Source of the DNA: Rana temporaria
Lineage: Eukaryota > Chordata > Amphibia > Anura > Ranidae
Assembly (NCBI RefSeq): GCF_905171775.1
Contig: NC_053490.1
Span: 519,480,560-519,544,559 of the forward strand
Length of the DNA: 64,000 nucleotides
Reading direction: 5' to 3'
Shown here in pieces: positions 43,501-55,500 of the stretch. A program made the translations under genes and the position numbers. The notes below the pieces were generated by a model, which worked only from the letters and a program-made list of their open reading frames with translations, was not told the DNA's origin and did no database searches. Positions within the stretch are counted from its first letter, which is position 1, and the number at the start of each line of letters is the position of its first letter.

Positions 43501-46500
43501 GCCCGGCGCAAGCCCGCCTAATTCAAATGGGGCGGGGACCATTTAAATTAGGCGCGTTCCCTCGCCGAATGTACTGCGCATGCTCCGTCCCTAAAATTTC
43601 CCGACGTGCATTGCGCTAAATGACGTCGCAAGGACGTCATTGGGTTCGACGTTAACGTAAATGGCGTCCAGCGCCATTCACGGACGACTTACGCAAACGA
43701 CGTGAAATTTAAATTCGACGCAGGAACGACGCCCATACTTAACATTGGTTAGACCACCTAGAGGGCATGCTTAGTTTTACGCGACGCATCTCTACGGAAA
43801 CGACGTAAATTTAGATCGATGGGCAAAGCGGACGTTCGTGAATCGCCGTAACTAGTCATTTGCATATTCTACACCGACCGCAATGGAATCGCCACCTAGC
43901 GGCCGGCCTAGAATTGCAGCCTAAGATCTGACGGTGTAAGTCAATTACACCTGTCGGATCTTAGGGCTATCTATGCGTAACCTGATTCTATGAATCAGGT
44001 GCGTAGATACGACAATCGTATCTCAGAGATACGACGGCGTATACGGAGATACGCCGTCGTATCTCTTTTGTGAATCTGGCCCAAAGTGTTCAACCAAAAA
44101 ATATAAATACTAATATTAAAGTGCTAAAGTGAAGGTGTACACAGCAGCTAAACTTCTATAGTGTAGCCAGGACCCGTATAAATGTGTATAAATATTGAAG
44201 TAGCGCTAATTACTCTAGTGGTTAAAGTGCTAATAATAATAATAATACAATAGATTGATAAAAGATATAAATCTAATAAGAAATGCAATATAAAATGCAG
44301 CACAGCAAATAATCCAGCACCTAATCAAAGTCTGTGTGAATGTAATGTAAAATTGATGGAATATATAAACTATATAAACAAGTCCAATGCGTAAGGTGCA
44401 TAAAAAAGTGCATCCACAAACGTATCTGATAGACCGGAAAAAAGTAAATCTATAATCAGTCTTTAACACAGCGGGACGGTTAAAGATGTAAACAAGATGG
44501 GAAGAGGGGGATGGGTAAGGGAGATCATCCTTGTATCTTCCCCCGGTAGTACCAGCCTCTCACCTCATAGATGGACCCCAGTGGGTCTAGTAGTGCATCA
44601 AGCAGTGGTATACAGCAGAAAGGGTGGCTCTTTTCTCCTTGGAGAGTCCTGGACAATGGTCAACTGCAGCTATACCTCCAATCTCACCAACGGTTTTCTA
44701 AGGAAGGCAGCTTCTAGCTCCACACGTTATAAAACCAAAAAAGAAGAAGGATCTCCATAGTGTAATAAATTAAAATCTAGGTAGTTCCATTTATTTCCAG
44801 ATAAGCAATAACAATAAAATGTAAAAAAAAAACGCCAAGCAGGTAAAAACCGAAAGTGAAGTCACTAAGCTCCTCCCGACGCATTGCGTCACTGTCACGT
44901 GACTTTATCAAGGGTTATCTATTTTTTACTGATCTACTAAAGTCGAGATTTACTTTTTGTTTCGGTATGACTAGTTTTAACCACAGGTCTTTTTGTAGAT
45001 GTTTGGATAAATAGCACCACGTAGTTGCCTGACATATCAAATCTCTAGAAGTAGCTAGTGGTTGACCACATCAATGAAATAAATACAGCTAGCCATACAG
45101 GAAGCCTCAGCTGCTTTATGAATAAGCTGAATGTGTAAAACCCTGCTGACGTATAACTACCACCACTTGCAAAGTTATTTTTCCCAGTACAAGACATATT
45201 ATATGACTCACTTTATAATTATGCTTTGGATAGAGAAAATTCTGATGATCTAAATGGAAAGTCCAGAATGGAAAAGATGACTGTTACAATATACTGTAAC
45301 ATATGGTGCTTTGGGTAAAAAATATCTGGCAGTTCATATTTTTAGAAAAACAGCTACAGCCCGAGTAGAAAAGCCTGACCCCTGACAGTATACTGAAGAT
45401 AGAAGAGAAGAAAACCCAATATTCATGAAAATGTAACTGTTTGTTGATCACCACATCCCAAATATATATAGAAAGATAAGGATACTTGCTCCCTGTCTGG
45501 AAGCAATGGCTCTGTTGTGTGCGTGTCAATTGGCAGCCCTGTCATACTGCAGTGTGGCTTAGAACACAAAGAAACCTTTACAACCTTTACAATCAATCTA
45601 CATCAGCTGGAATATTGTTCTTGATACATACAATTGTACAGCAATAGTAACTAAAGGCCGTCTGTCCATTGACTGCAATGACAGTATGAGAATGAACCTG
45701 GACAAAACATCTGTGACAATCCAAAGAACAGAAATGGCAGATGAAGGCCACTATACATGTATCATCGTAACTGAAAGCACTGCAGATTATATTGTGATGA
45801 GTTTAAAAATGTAGGTAAGTGGTCACTTCTTTAGGCCCCGTTTAGACCTGCCACCTTTTTTTTCATGTTTTTGGAGTGGCACCATTAATTTTGAATGGGC
45901 CTCCCTCCTCTCCAAAAATTTGCCAAATACACTCAAATGTGAACAGGGCCTGACCTAAGCCAGTCTGCAGAATTTAGCATTTTTTACTGTTCTGTAATAC
46001 ACAATTCGGGTTTAAAGCCAAGACTTCAACTGAACAACTTGTTCCAAAACTCAGAATTTTGGAGGATCGGGAATTAGCAGACGTTTGTGTTTTTGTACTT
46101 GTGAATGTGATGATGTTAAAATGTATATACTCCAAACACAAAAAAGTCTCAGCGCTCACTCTGTCCCACATCCAATTGTACAAAGACAGTTCCCGGCAAT
46201 GCTGGTCTCTATGAGCGCCAAAACTCCTAAGGCACTACAAAGAAACAAAGGAGGGCGCAAATGCCTAGTACAAGCTTGAATCCCAAAGGCATAGGCATGA
46301 TGGGAATTGTAGTTTCGCAACAGCTGGAGGGCCACAGGTTGAGCACCCATGATATATGGTATGTTATATTTTTCATTATGTTGCATTTTAATAAAAGAAA
46401 CATGTTTGTCCCTTTTTAGCTCAGCCCTCTGTGATACTGGAAATAAACAGCGCCGGAAATCCGGAGTGTACAGCCCATGGCGCATATCCAGCTGCGGAGA

Positions 46501-49500
46501 TCTCCTGGACTCCACATACAGATAACATAGCCACAGAACATTTCCAGTATGCTAACAAGACCTGGACATCGACCAGCAGATACAATCTGAAGAATGTGAC
46601 TATGGTGACTTGTCGAGTTTCTCATCCTACCTTTACAAGTCCTCAAGAGAAATCCATTACATTACATGGTACAGAAGGTGAATCTTCCAGATTCTGTTTA
46701 GTCTGTTGCTTTTTACAAACAGGTTTTGTTAAAGCGGGAGTTCCCCCCCCCCCCCCCAAATCAACTTTCTGACATTAGTTCCAGCATACTGCTAACATCT
46801 GCAGTATGCTGTTTTTTTTTTTCCGGTACTTATCGTTTTATGAGCCCTTGTTATCCGGCCACGAGCGGGGATCGCTTCTGGGTATAGGCGTTCCTAAGCG
46901 AAGAGGAGTTGATTGACGGTCGGCTAAAGAGCGTCACGGCTTCCGAAAATACCCAAAGTGACACTCTGGTGTTTACGGTGCCTGCGCGGTCAGCTCTACA
47001 CGGCAGGCGCCGTTTAGCGCCATAAACACCCGAGTGTCACTTCGGGTATTTTCGGAAGCCGTGACGCGCTTTAGCAGCCCGTCAATCAACTCCTCTTCGC
47101 TTAGGAACGCCTACTCCCCCGAACATTGGCCTGCAGTACCTCATTTGGCCTGAGGAACGGGGGTGCAGGAAACGCGAGCCAAAGTGTCCTCGGGCCTTTT
47201 CGGCGCCCCCAACCTCTGGCCGCATTCGGTATTGCATGCTATTGAAGTCAATGCGGAACAAATTATTTTTGTTTCCATTGACTTCAATTTGAAAACTCGC
47301 TTTGATATGCCAGTACTTTGGATTACGAGCATTCTCCTGGAACGGATTATGCTAGTAATCCGAGGTTCAACTGTATCTATGTACAAGTTTGAGTGTTTAC
47401 TTTAAGAGGAAGCAAAGGAAAGAAATGGATGGGAGGGGGGGGGGGGATTAGGGATAGGAAGACTTGGCCATTCAAAAGGTGCTCATGTGGGTGAGAAGCC
47501 CATCTATAGCCTTAAAGGCTGTATGTAGCTTCATCACAGAACAAAAAGGTCCATTCAACTGGTCCTATATCATTAACCCAAATGCTTCAATCCAAGCTGC
47601 TCAGATTTTGTACACTTTTTGGGTTATGACTCAAATAGGTACATTTGTGAAGAGGTAGGGCTTCATTAAAAACAGATCTCTACATATTTAATGTCGACCA
47701 TTTCCATTTAAGAACTGTCTTTGTGGCAGCATGTTTTCTATTTATATTGTATTATGATCAATCTTGAGGGTGATCAGGGTTTGCCCAGACACATCCGGTG
47801 ACTTGTCCTCAATGTTCCCCTATGGGGGAAGTTCCTTCACTGACTGCGCAGGCGCAAACTTCCAGACGGAAATCTCTGAACCTCGCCCGGCATCCAGGCT
47901 CATTCTTTAACATCCCCGTGGATTGGAGGATGTTAAAAAAAGAGCCAGGAGGCTGAGCGAGCGTAGTGAGGACGTGAGGCCGACTGGCCACTTACCTCAA
48001 AATCCACGTCGCCCTGGATGCCGGACGCCGTTCGGGGATTTCCGTCAGCAAGTTTGCACCTGCGCAGTGCTTGAAGGAACTTTCCCGATAGCTGGAACCA
48101 TCTCAGCGCATCAGTTTGCGCATGCGCTGGAACTTCCATGATACCTGGAACCAGCACGGCAGATCACCGGCACACCCTGTGCGCATGCTTTATGTGATGG
48201 GTGGTATGAACATTTTAGGAAGGATGTTTTCAAAAGTGTATTTCTGTATTTAAATATGTTACAGTTTTACCTTCTTTCTTTCATTTCTTTTCATTCTAGG
48301 AAAGCATCTTAGTTGGAAGATTCTCGCGTATATCATCTTTCCTGTGGTCACCTTCACATTGTTCATCTTCATGAAGATTAAAACGGAGGTATTTAGATCT
48401 TCAATGACAAATTCATTTTTAAAAATATGCGTCAGAATCCAGTTTTCTGAAATTCAGACTCTTGGTGAATGTAAGGAATCAATAGATTTTTGGAAATTTT
48501 GCCCAAATTTTATTTTTTTTCCCCCCCATGTACCGATATAGGTGATACCAATAAATGAGTGATGAGCGCAAAAATCGCTGAATAGTGCACATAAAAAATA
48601 ACAAATAAACAGTAAAAAGAATACATAGAAAGTCCAAATCAGTGAATGAATCCTCTAAACTGAGAGGAGATGTTGCCACAGATATACCAATGTCCACAGT
48701 GTGAGAACCATCTGTGATGGTGAGTGCTGAATACGTGAAACCAAACTAAATATTATGGCAAAGTGTCCCATATTTCATAAGTATGAATGAAATGAAACAT
48801 CCATATAACAGTGATCAAGTGCTGTAAAAACCAAATCCTCAGGACAGCTGGGCTCACAGAGCGCTTACCTCCCTGACGTGGGAAAAACACCTTGTGAATC
48901 CTCGGATGGTGGACCAGGAACGGCGTCCTCGCCACTGGATGTACAGCTTTGGTCTTCACAAAGATGGAGGCTCCGTATAGGAATGCAGACAGGATGTCAC
49001 CAATATGCGGTCAAAAGGAGAAAAAAACTCCAATAGTGAAGTACATCAAGGGTAAAAAGTTTAATGAGCTCAAAAAAATGTGCTTACAAGCTGAAAGATA
49101 AAAACGAACGCTGGATACAATAATTCCGGCTGTGCGGACGGGGTGCCGCGTTACTTCCGGCCACGTCTAGCGAGGGGCCTTACGCGTTACGTCACGACAC
49201 GTGACTTCATCAGAGGCTCTAATGGCCTGGGATTGTTGGCGATGACTGTTTTAGGCATGTGTATTTCATCTTTGTAAATCCTTAGCCATTATCTGTAATT
49301 CTGTGTGAATGCCTCCTAAATTGTGGGGTTAACCCCACCAGAGCAATTTTTGGCCCATCCATATACTGTAATGCCGCGTACACACAATCTGAATTTCCGA
49401 TGGAAATAGGAAATTCCGACCGTGTGTATGCCCCATCTGAGAAATTCCATCGGAATTCCAATGAACTCCATCAGAGTTTAGGAGCCGGTTCACACAGGGG

Positions 49501-52500
49501 CAACACGACTTCCAGGACGACTTTGGGAGGCAACTTAGACGCGACTTGAATGAGTATGAATCATCAGGCAACTTACAAAACAACTTCAAGTCGCCTCCAG
49601 GACAGGAGGCTTTCCAGTGGCCAATCAAACAACAATCAGCTCTGAGGGGGGGGGGAGGGGTTTGCCTGAGAAATGTATGTTATCTTCCTGTATTGTTGCT
49701 TCAGTGATCAGACTTCTGAGGCAACTTCCATTGAAATCAATGGGTACAAGGGGCCAGATTCACGTAGAATCGCGGTGGCGTAACGTATCGTAGTTTTCAT
49801 CGCAAGTGCCTGATTCACAAAGCACTTGCGATAAAAACTACGCCCGCGGCCTCCGGCGCAAGGCGGGCCAATTCAAATGGGCGTGTGCCATTTAAATTAG
49901 GCACGCTCCCGCGCCGGACCTACTGCGCATGCTCCGTTTCGCAAATCCAGTTGTGCTTTGCGCGCCGTGACGTCATTTTTTCGAACGGCAACGCGCGTAG
50001 CGTACTTCCGTATTCCCGGACGTGTTACGCAAACGACGTTCATTTTTAAATTTCGACGTGGGAACGACGGCCATACTTTAGACAGCAATACGATTGCTTA
50101 CTAAAGTTAGGGCACCTAAAACGACGACTAACTTTGCGACGGGAAACTAGACTACGGACGACGTAGCGAACGCGAAAATCCGTCGTGGATCCGTCGTAAC
50201 TCCTAATTTGCATACCCGACGCTGGTTTACGACGTGAACTCCCCCCAGCAGCAGCCGCGGTACTGCATCCTAAAATCCGACAGTGTAATTCAATTACACC
50301 TGTCGGATCTTATGGATATCTATGCGCAACTGATTCTATGAATCAGTCGCATAGATAGAAACAGAGATACAACGGCGTATCAGGAGATACCCAGTCGTAT
50401 CCCCTTTGTGAATCTGGCCCAAGTTGCCTACAAGTCGGATTGAAGTAGTACAGGAACCTTTTCTGAAGTCGGAACGACTTCAGTAGTGTGTATTAAGACG
50501 GCTCCATTCACTTCCATTGATTTTCTCAACCACACGACTTGGGGCAACTTCAAGTCGGATCCCAGGTTGCCCCTGTGTGAACCGGCTCTAAATATAGAAC
50601 ATGTTCTATTTTACTCCGATGAAATTTCATTGGAATTCCAATGTGCTTTTGGCCGGGCAAAAGCCTGATCGTGTGTACGCGGCCTAAGAGTGCGGGGTCA
50701 ATTCATCTGTGGAGAGAAATCATAAAGGGAAAGTTACTGTAAATCAATCAAGCTGCATAAACAGTAAAACACATATTAGTAGTTGTTGTTAATGTGCTAG
50801 TAAGGGGATTGTTGATTGGAGCTGCAGGAGGCATGTCGGACCGCTGGAAATCCTGACCTCTGGGATCTGTGTTGAGCAATAGTCTAGGGCCCAGATTCAG
50901 GTAGAACCACGCAATATTTGCGTGGGCAAAGGGCAACGATTTTTGCTCTGCGCCCACGCAAATATTTCGATTTGCCCGCGATTCACGGAGCAGTAGCTCC
51001 GTAAATTGCGCGGGCGCTATGCTAATTTGCCCTGCGTAAGGGCGCCTAATGTAAATGATCCCGTCGGGGGCGGGAATCATTTAAATTAGGCGCGCTCCCG
51101 CGCCGAGCGAACAGCGCATGCTCCGTCGGGAAACTTTCCCGACGTGCATTGCGGCAAATGACGTCGCAAGGACGTCATTTGCTTCTAAGTGACCGTGAAT
51201 GGCGTCCAGCGCCATTCACGAATCACTTACGTAAACGACGTGAAATTCAAATTTCACGAGTGGGAAGGGTGGCTATACTTTAGCATTGGCTGCGCCTACT
51301 ATGAGTAGGAGCAGCCTTACGCTAAAGTCGCCGTACGGAAACTCCGTACCTTGCGTGCGCAGGGCCCGCGCAACTTTTGTGAATCGGTGGTAGTATGCAA
51401 TTTGCATACTATACGCCGATCACAATGGCCGCGCCCCCTAGCGGCCAACGCAAGAATGCAGCCTGAGATATGAAGGCATAAGGAGGCTTATGTCTGTCAC
51501 ATCCTAGGCTGCAGTCCGCGTAGCGATGTTCCTGAATCAGGGGCATTCGCTACGCGGGAGCAAAACAGCTATTGCGCCGCGCAACCTATGGTTGCGCGGG
51601 CGCAATAGCTTCTTGAATCTGGGCCTAGATGTCCAGATAGCAGAATTTTACCAAAGGCTGCAGTCTTCGTAAAAAATACACCCATCTTTAACTGTTTAAT
51701 GACTCAATTACATCGCAGTAATACAAATTAAAAGCTAAATTTGGCTATAAACTGTTTTTATATAGCTAGATTCAGAGACAGTTACGCCGGCATATCAGTA
51801 GATACGCCGTCGTAACTCTGAATCTACGCCGTCGTAAATTTAAGCGTATTCTGGAAACCATATACGCTTAAATTAGGCTAAGATACGAGCGGCGTAAGTC
51901 TCCTACACCGTCGTATCTTAGGGTGCAATATTTACACTGGCCGCTAGGTGGCGCTTCCGTTGAGTTCGCGTAGAATATGCAAATGACTAGATACGCCGAT
52001 TCAGAAACGTACGTGCGCCCGGGGCATTTTTTTACGTCGTTTACGTAAGGCTTTTTCCGGCGTAAAGTTAGTCGAACAAATAGCTGGCCTAGCCAATGTT
52101 CAGTATGGCCGTCGTTCCCGCGTCGAAATTTGAAAGTTTTACGTTGTTTGCATAAGTCGTCCGTGAATGGGGCTGGACGTAATTTACGTTCACGTCGAAA
52201 CCAATACGTCCTTGCGGCGTACTTTGGAGCAATGCACACTGGGATATGTCCACGGACGGCGCATGCGCCGTTCGTTAAAAATGTCAATCACGTCGGGTCA
52301 CCAGTCATTAACATAAAACACGCCCCCCCTGTTCCACATTTGAATTAGGCGCGCTTAGGCCGGCCCATTTACGCTACGCCGCCGTAACTTAGGAGCCAAC
52401 TGCTTTGTGAATACAGCACTTGCCTCTCTGACTTACGGCGGCGTAGCGTATATGCGATACGCTACGCCGCCTCAAAGTTATGCCAGTCTTACTGAATCTG

Positions 52501-55500
52501 GCTAATAGTGTTTTTTTTTTAATCTTGATGTAGACAATATGTTGCCAGAAGGAGCCAGGAGAGCATAACCACACAAAAGTCATCGAGATACCTCCTACAC
52601 CAGAAGAAGTCATAGACCCCAGGTTGGTAATGTTCTGGATTAGAGAAACAAGCAACCGAATTAGAAAAAAAATCTCCACATTTTATTACGGAAAAGCTAG
52701 TGAGCACCCAGCATTGTTTCTACTGCATATGGATGGAAGTTTTGCAGGACAATTATTGGCACTGGCATATGGCAAAATAAATTGTTGTCCAATTCTAGAC
52801 AATTTTGGGTGAATTAAAGGGGATCTGAGAAGTCACAGGCAACTACCAGCAGTAGCTTAATAACGTCACTCCTATGTAGGCACTCGATTTCAGTGGTGGC
52901 TGTTGCTCAAAATTTTTGTGGGGGCGCAGAAACAAACTGAAAAAAAAAAAAAATCAATTGCCGCCACTTTCCCATTTAAACGCAGCCAATGTGCCCACTA
53001 AACACCACCAGTTTGTGCCCCCAAATGCATCCAGTTTGTGCCCCCAAATGCATCCAGTTTGTGCTCCCAAATGCAGCCAGTTTGTGCTCCCAAATGCAGC
53101 CAGTTTGTGCTCCCAAATGCAACCAGTTTGTGCCCCCAAATGCAACCAGTTTGTGCCCCCAAATGCAGCCAGTTTGTGCTCCCAAATGCAACCAGTTTGT
53201 GCCCCCAAATGCAGCCAGTTTGTGCCCAAAATGCATCCAGTTTGTGCCCCCAAATGCAACCAGTTTGTGCCCCCAAATGCAGCCAGTTTGTGCCCCCAAA
53301 TGCAACCAGTTTGTGCTCCCAAATACAACCAGTTTGTGCTCCCAAATGCAGCCAGGTTGTGCCCCCAAATGCAGCCAGTTTGTGCCCCCAAATGCATCCA
53401 GTTTGTGCCCCCAAATGCAACCAGTTTGTGCCCCCAAATGCAACCAGTTTGTGCCCCCAAATGCAGCCAGTTTGTGCCCCCAAATGCAGCCAGTTTGTGC
53501 CCCCAAATGCAGCCAGTTTGTGCCCCCAAATGCAGCCAGTTTGTGCCCCCAAATGCAACCAGTTAGTGCCCCCAAATGCAACCAGTTTGTGCCCCCAAAT
53601 GCATCCAGTTTGTGCTCCCAAATGCAGCCAGTTTGTGCTCCCAAATGCAACCAGTTTGTGCCCCCAAATGCAGCCAGTTTGTGCCCAAAATGCATCCAGT
53701 TTGTGCCCCCAAATGCAACCAGTTTGTGCCCCCAAATGCAGCCAGTTTGTGCTCCCAAATGCAACCAGTTTGTGCCCCCAAATGCAGCCAGTTTGTGCTC
53801 CCAAATGCAACCAGTTAGTGCCCCCAAATGCAGCCAGTTTCCCCCCAGCACTTACCTTCCTCGGGTCAGCGCCGTCCTCTCCTCTTCACGCTCCCTCGAT
53901 ATAGCTTCACCTGCCCTTGATGTAGCTTCAGCCAATCAGGTGACCGGTAACCAGACCTGGTGCACCCGATTGGCTGAGAGGCGGGGAAGTGTTAGGGAAG
54001 CGATTCCCTACCACGGCACTGTTTAACCAGGGAACGCCCAGCCTGTGCGCCCTCTGGTTAACCGTTTGGAAGCCGATCAGAGCCCACCCACCGCTGTTAT
54101 TCGGATGGCCGGCGCTCAACAGGGGGCCGGACATCTGAATAGTGGGTGGCAGCAGGAACAATACATAGCTTCATGCAATGCATGAAGCTATGTATTGCTG
54201 ATTGATGGGCGCAGGAGGAGAGAGGGGGCGGCGCTCCTGCGCCCACTATGGACGCACCACCACTGCTCGATTTACAGACTAAACAGTCCAGAGGTCATGG
54301 TAAAAGACAGCATATGGTCTCCTTCTACATATTCTGCTTTAAAATATTTCTAGGGCTTTTTTTTTCAGCTGGAATTTGGTGTAACTGAGTTCTACCACCT
54401 CTGGCCTATGCCCACTGCTGTCTGCCTACCGCTATCACTGGTAAACACAGAAGTCCGACTTCTGTGTTTACAAGTGACAGCTTGTCTCCCAGTGGCTCCC
54501 ACAGATCTGATCTCCTGAGCGGCTCCCACTGAGAGCAGGACGGGGACAAAGGAGATGCAGGTGCCCAGGATGCAGTTCAGATATCAACAAGACCCCCCTG
54601 GGACAACCTACAGTGTGCGGGGTGGTATTAGAGCCGGGCTGGGTGCTTCAGCTTAATACAGCAATAACAAAAAAGACATGAGAAAGGTGGTGGAGCTTAT
54701 AAGGAGGGGTGGAAAAGATGGAGACAGCGGAGGGGAGGTTGCATGGGGAGGTCAGAGCGGAAGAGGGGTGGAAGTGAGATGTGGATGGAAGATGCAGAGA
54801 TAAGCAGCTGTGGAAGAAATCTGAACTCTGCACTCTGTAGCGCACCCCTGAAATCTGCACTGTGTATATAGAGCACCCCCAAACTCTGCACTCTGTTTGT
54901 AGCGCACCCCTGAAATCTGCACTATGTATATAGAGCACCCCCAAACTCTGCACTCTGTTTGTAGCGCACCCCTGAAATCTGCACTATGTATATAGAGCAC
55001 CCCCAAACTCTGCACTCTGTTTGTAGCGCACCCCTGAAATCTGCACTATGTATATAGAGCACCCCCAAACTCTGCACTCTGTTTGTAGCGCACCCCTGAA
55101 ATCTGTACTATGTATATAGAGCACCCCCAAACTCTGCACTCTGTTTGTAGCGCACCCCTGAAATCTGCACTATGTATATAGAGCACCCCCAAACTCTGCA
55201 CTCTGTTTGTAGCGCACCCCTGAAATCTGCACTATGTATATAGAGCACCCCCAAACTCTGCACTCGGTATATAATACACTCCTGGTATATTAAAGTTGTA
55301 TGTCCGTGTAAAGGCAGGTGACCCAATACTTTTGGCAATATAGGGCCAGATTCAGATACATCATCGTATCTATTGGCGGGCGTAGCGTATCTCAGATACT
55401 CTACGCCGCCGTAACTTAGGGCGCAAGTTCCGTATTCAGAAAGAACTTGCGCCCTAAGTTACGGCGGCGTAGTGTAAATGTGTCGGCGTAAGCCCGCCTA

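Larger units (their letters stand above)
49371..50684. mobile_element. MITE, ATGCCGCGTACACAC type, outer level of a three-level nest
   Basis: ATGCCGCGTACACACAATCT at the left and GATCGTGTGTACGCGGCC at the right. It contains the element at 49479-50591. Confidence 0.75.

Noticed and set aside
52989..53842. Regular short repeats as a possible CRISPR array
   Set aside because: Units are contiguous with no unique spacers, and the DNA is vertebrate.
52916..54026. Long open frames on both strands (up to 345 codons) in the 53-kb region, Cys/Pro-rich or Trp/Gly-rich
   Set aside because: They are translations of the 23-bp minisatellite, open in several frames on both strands at once, with no start context, splice signals or domain.
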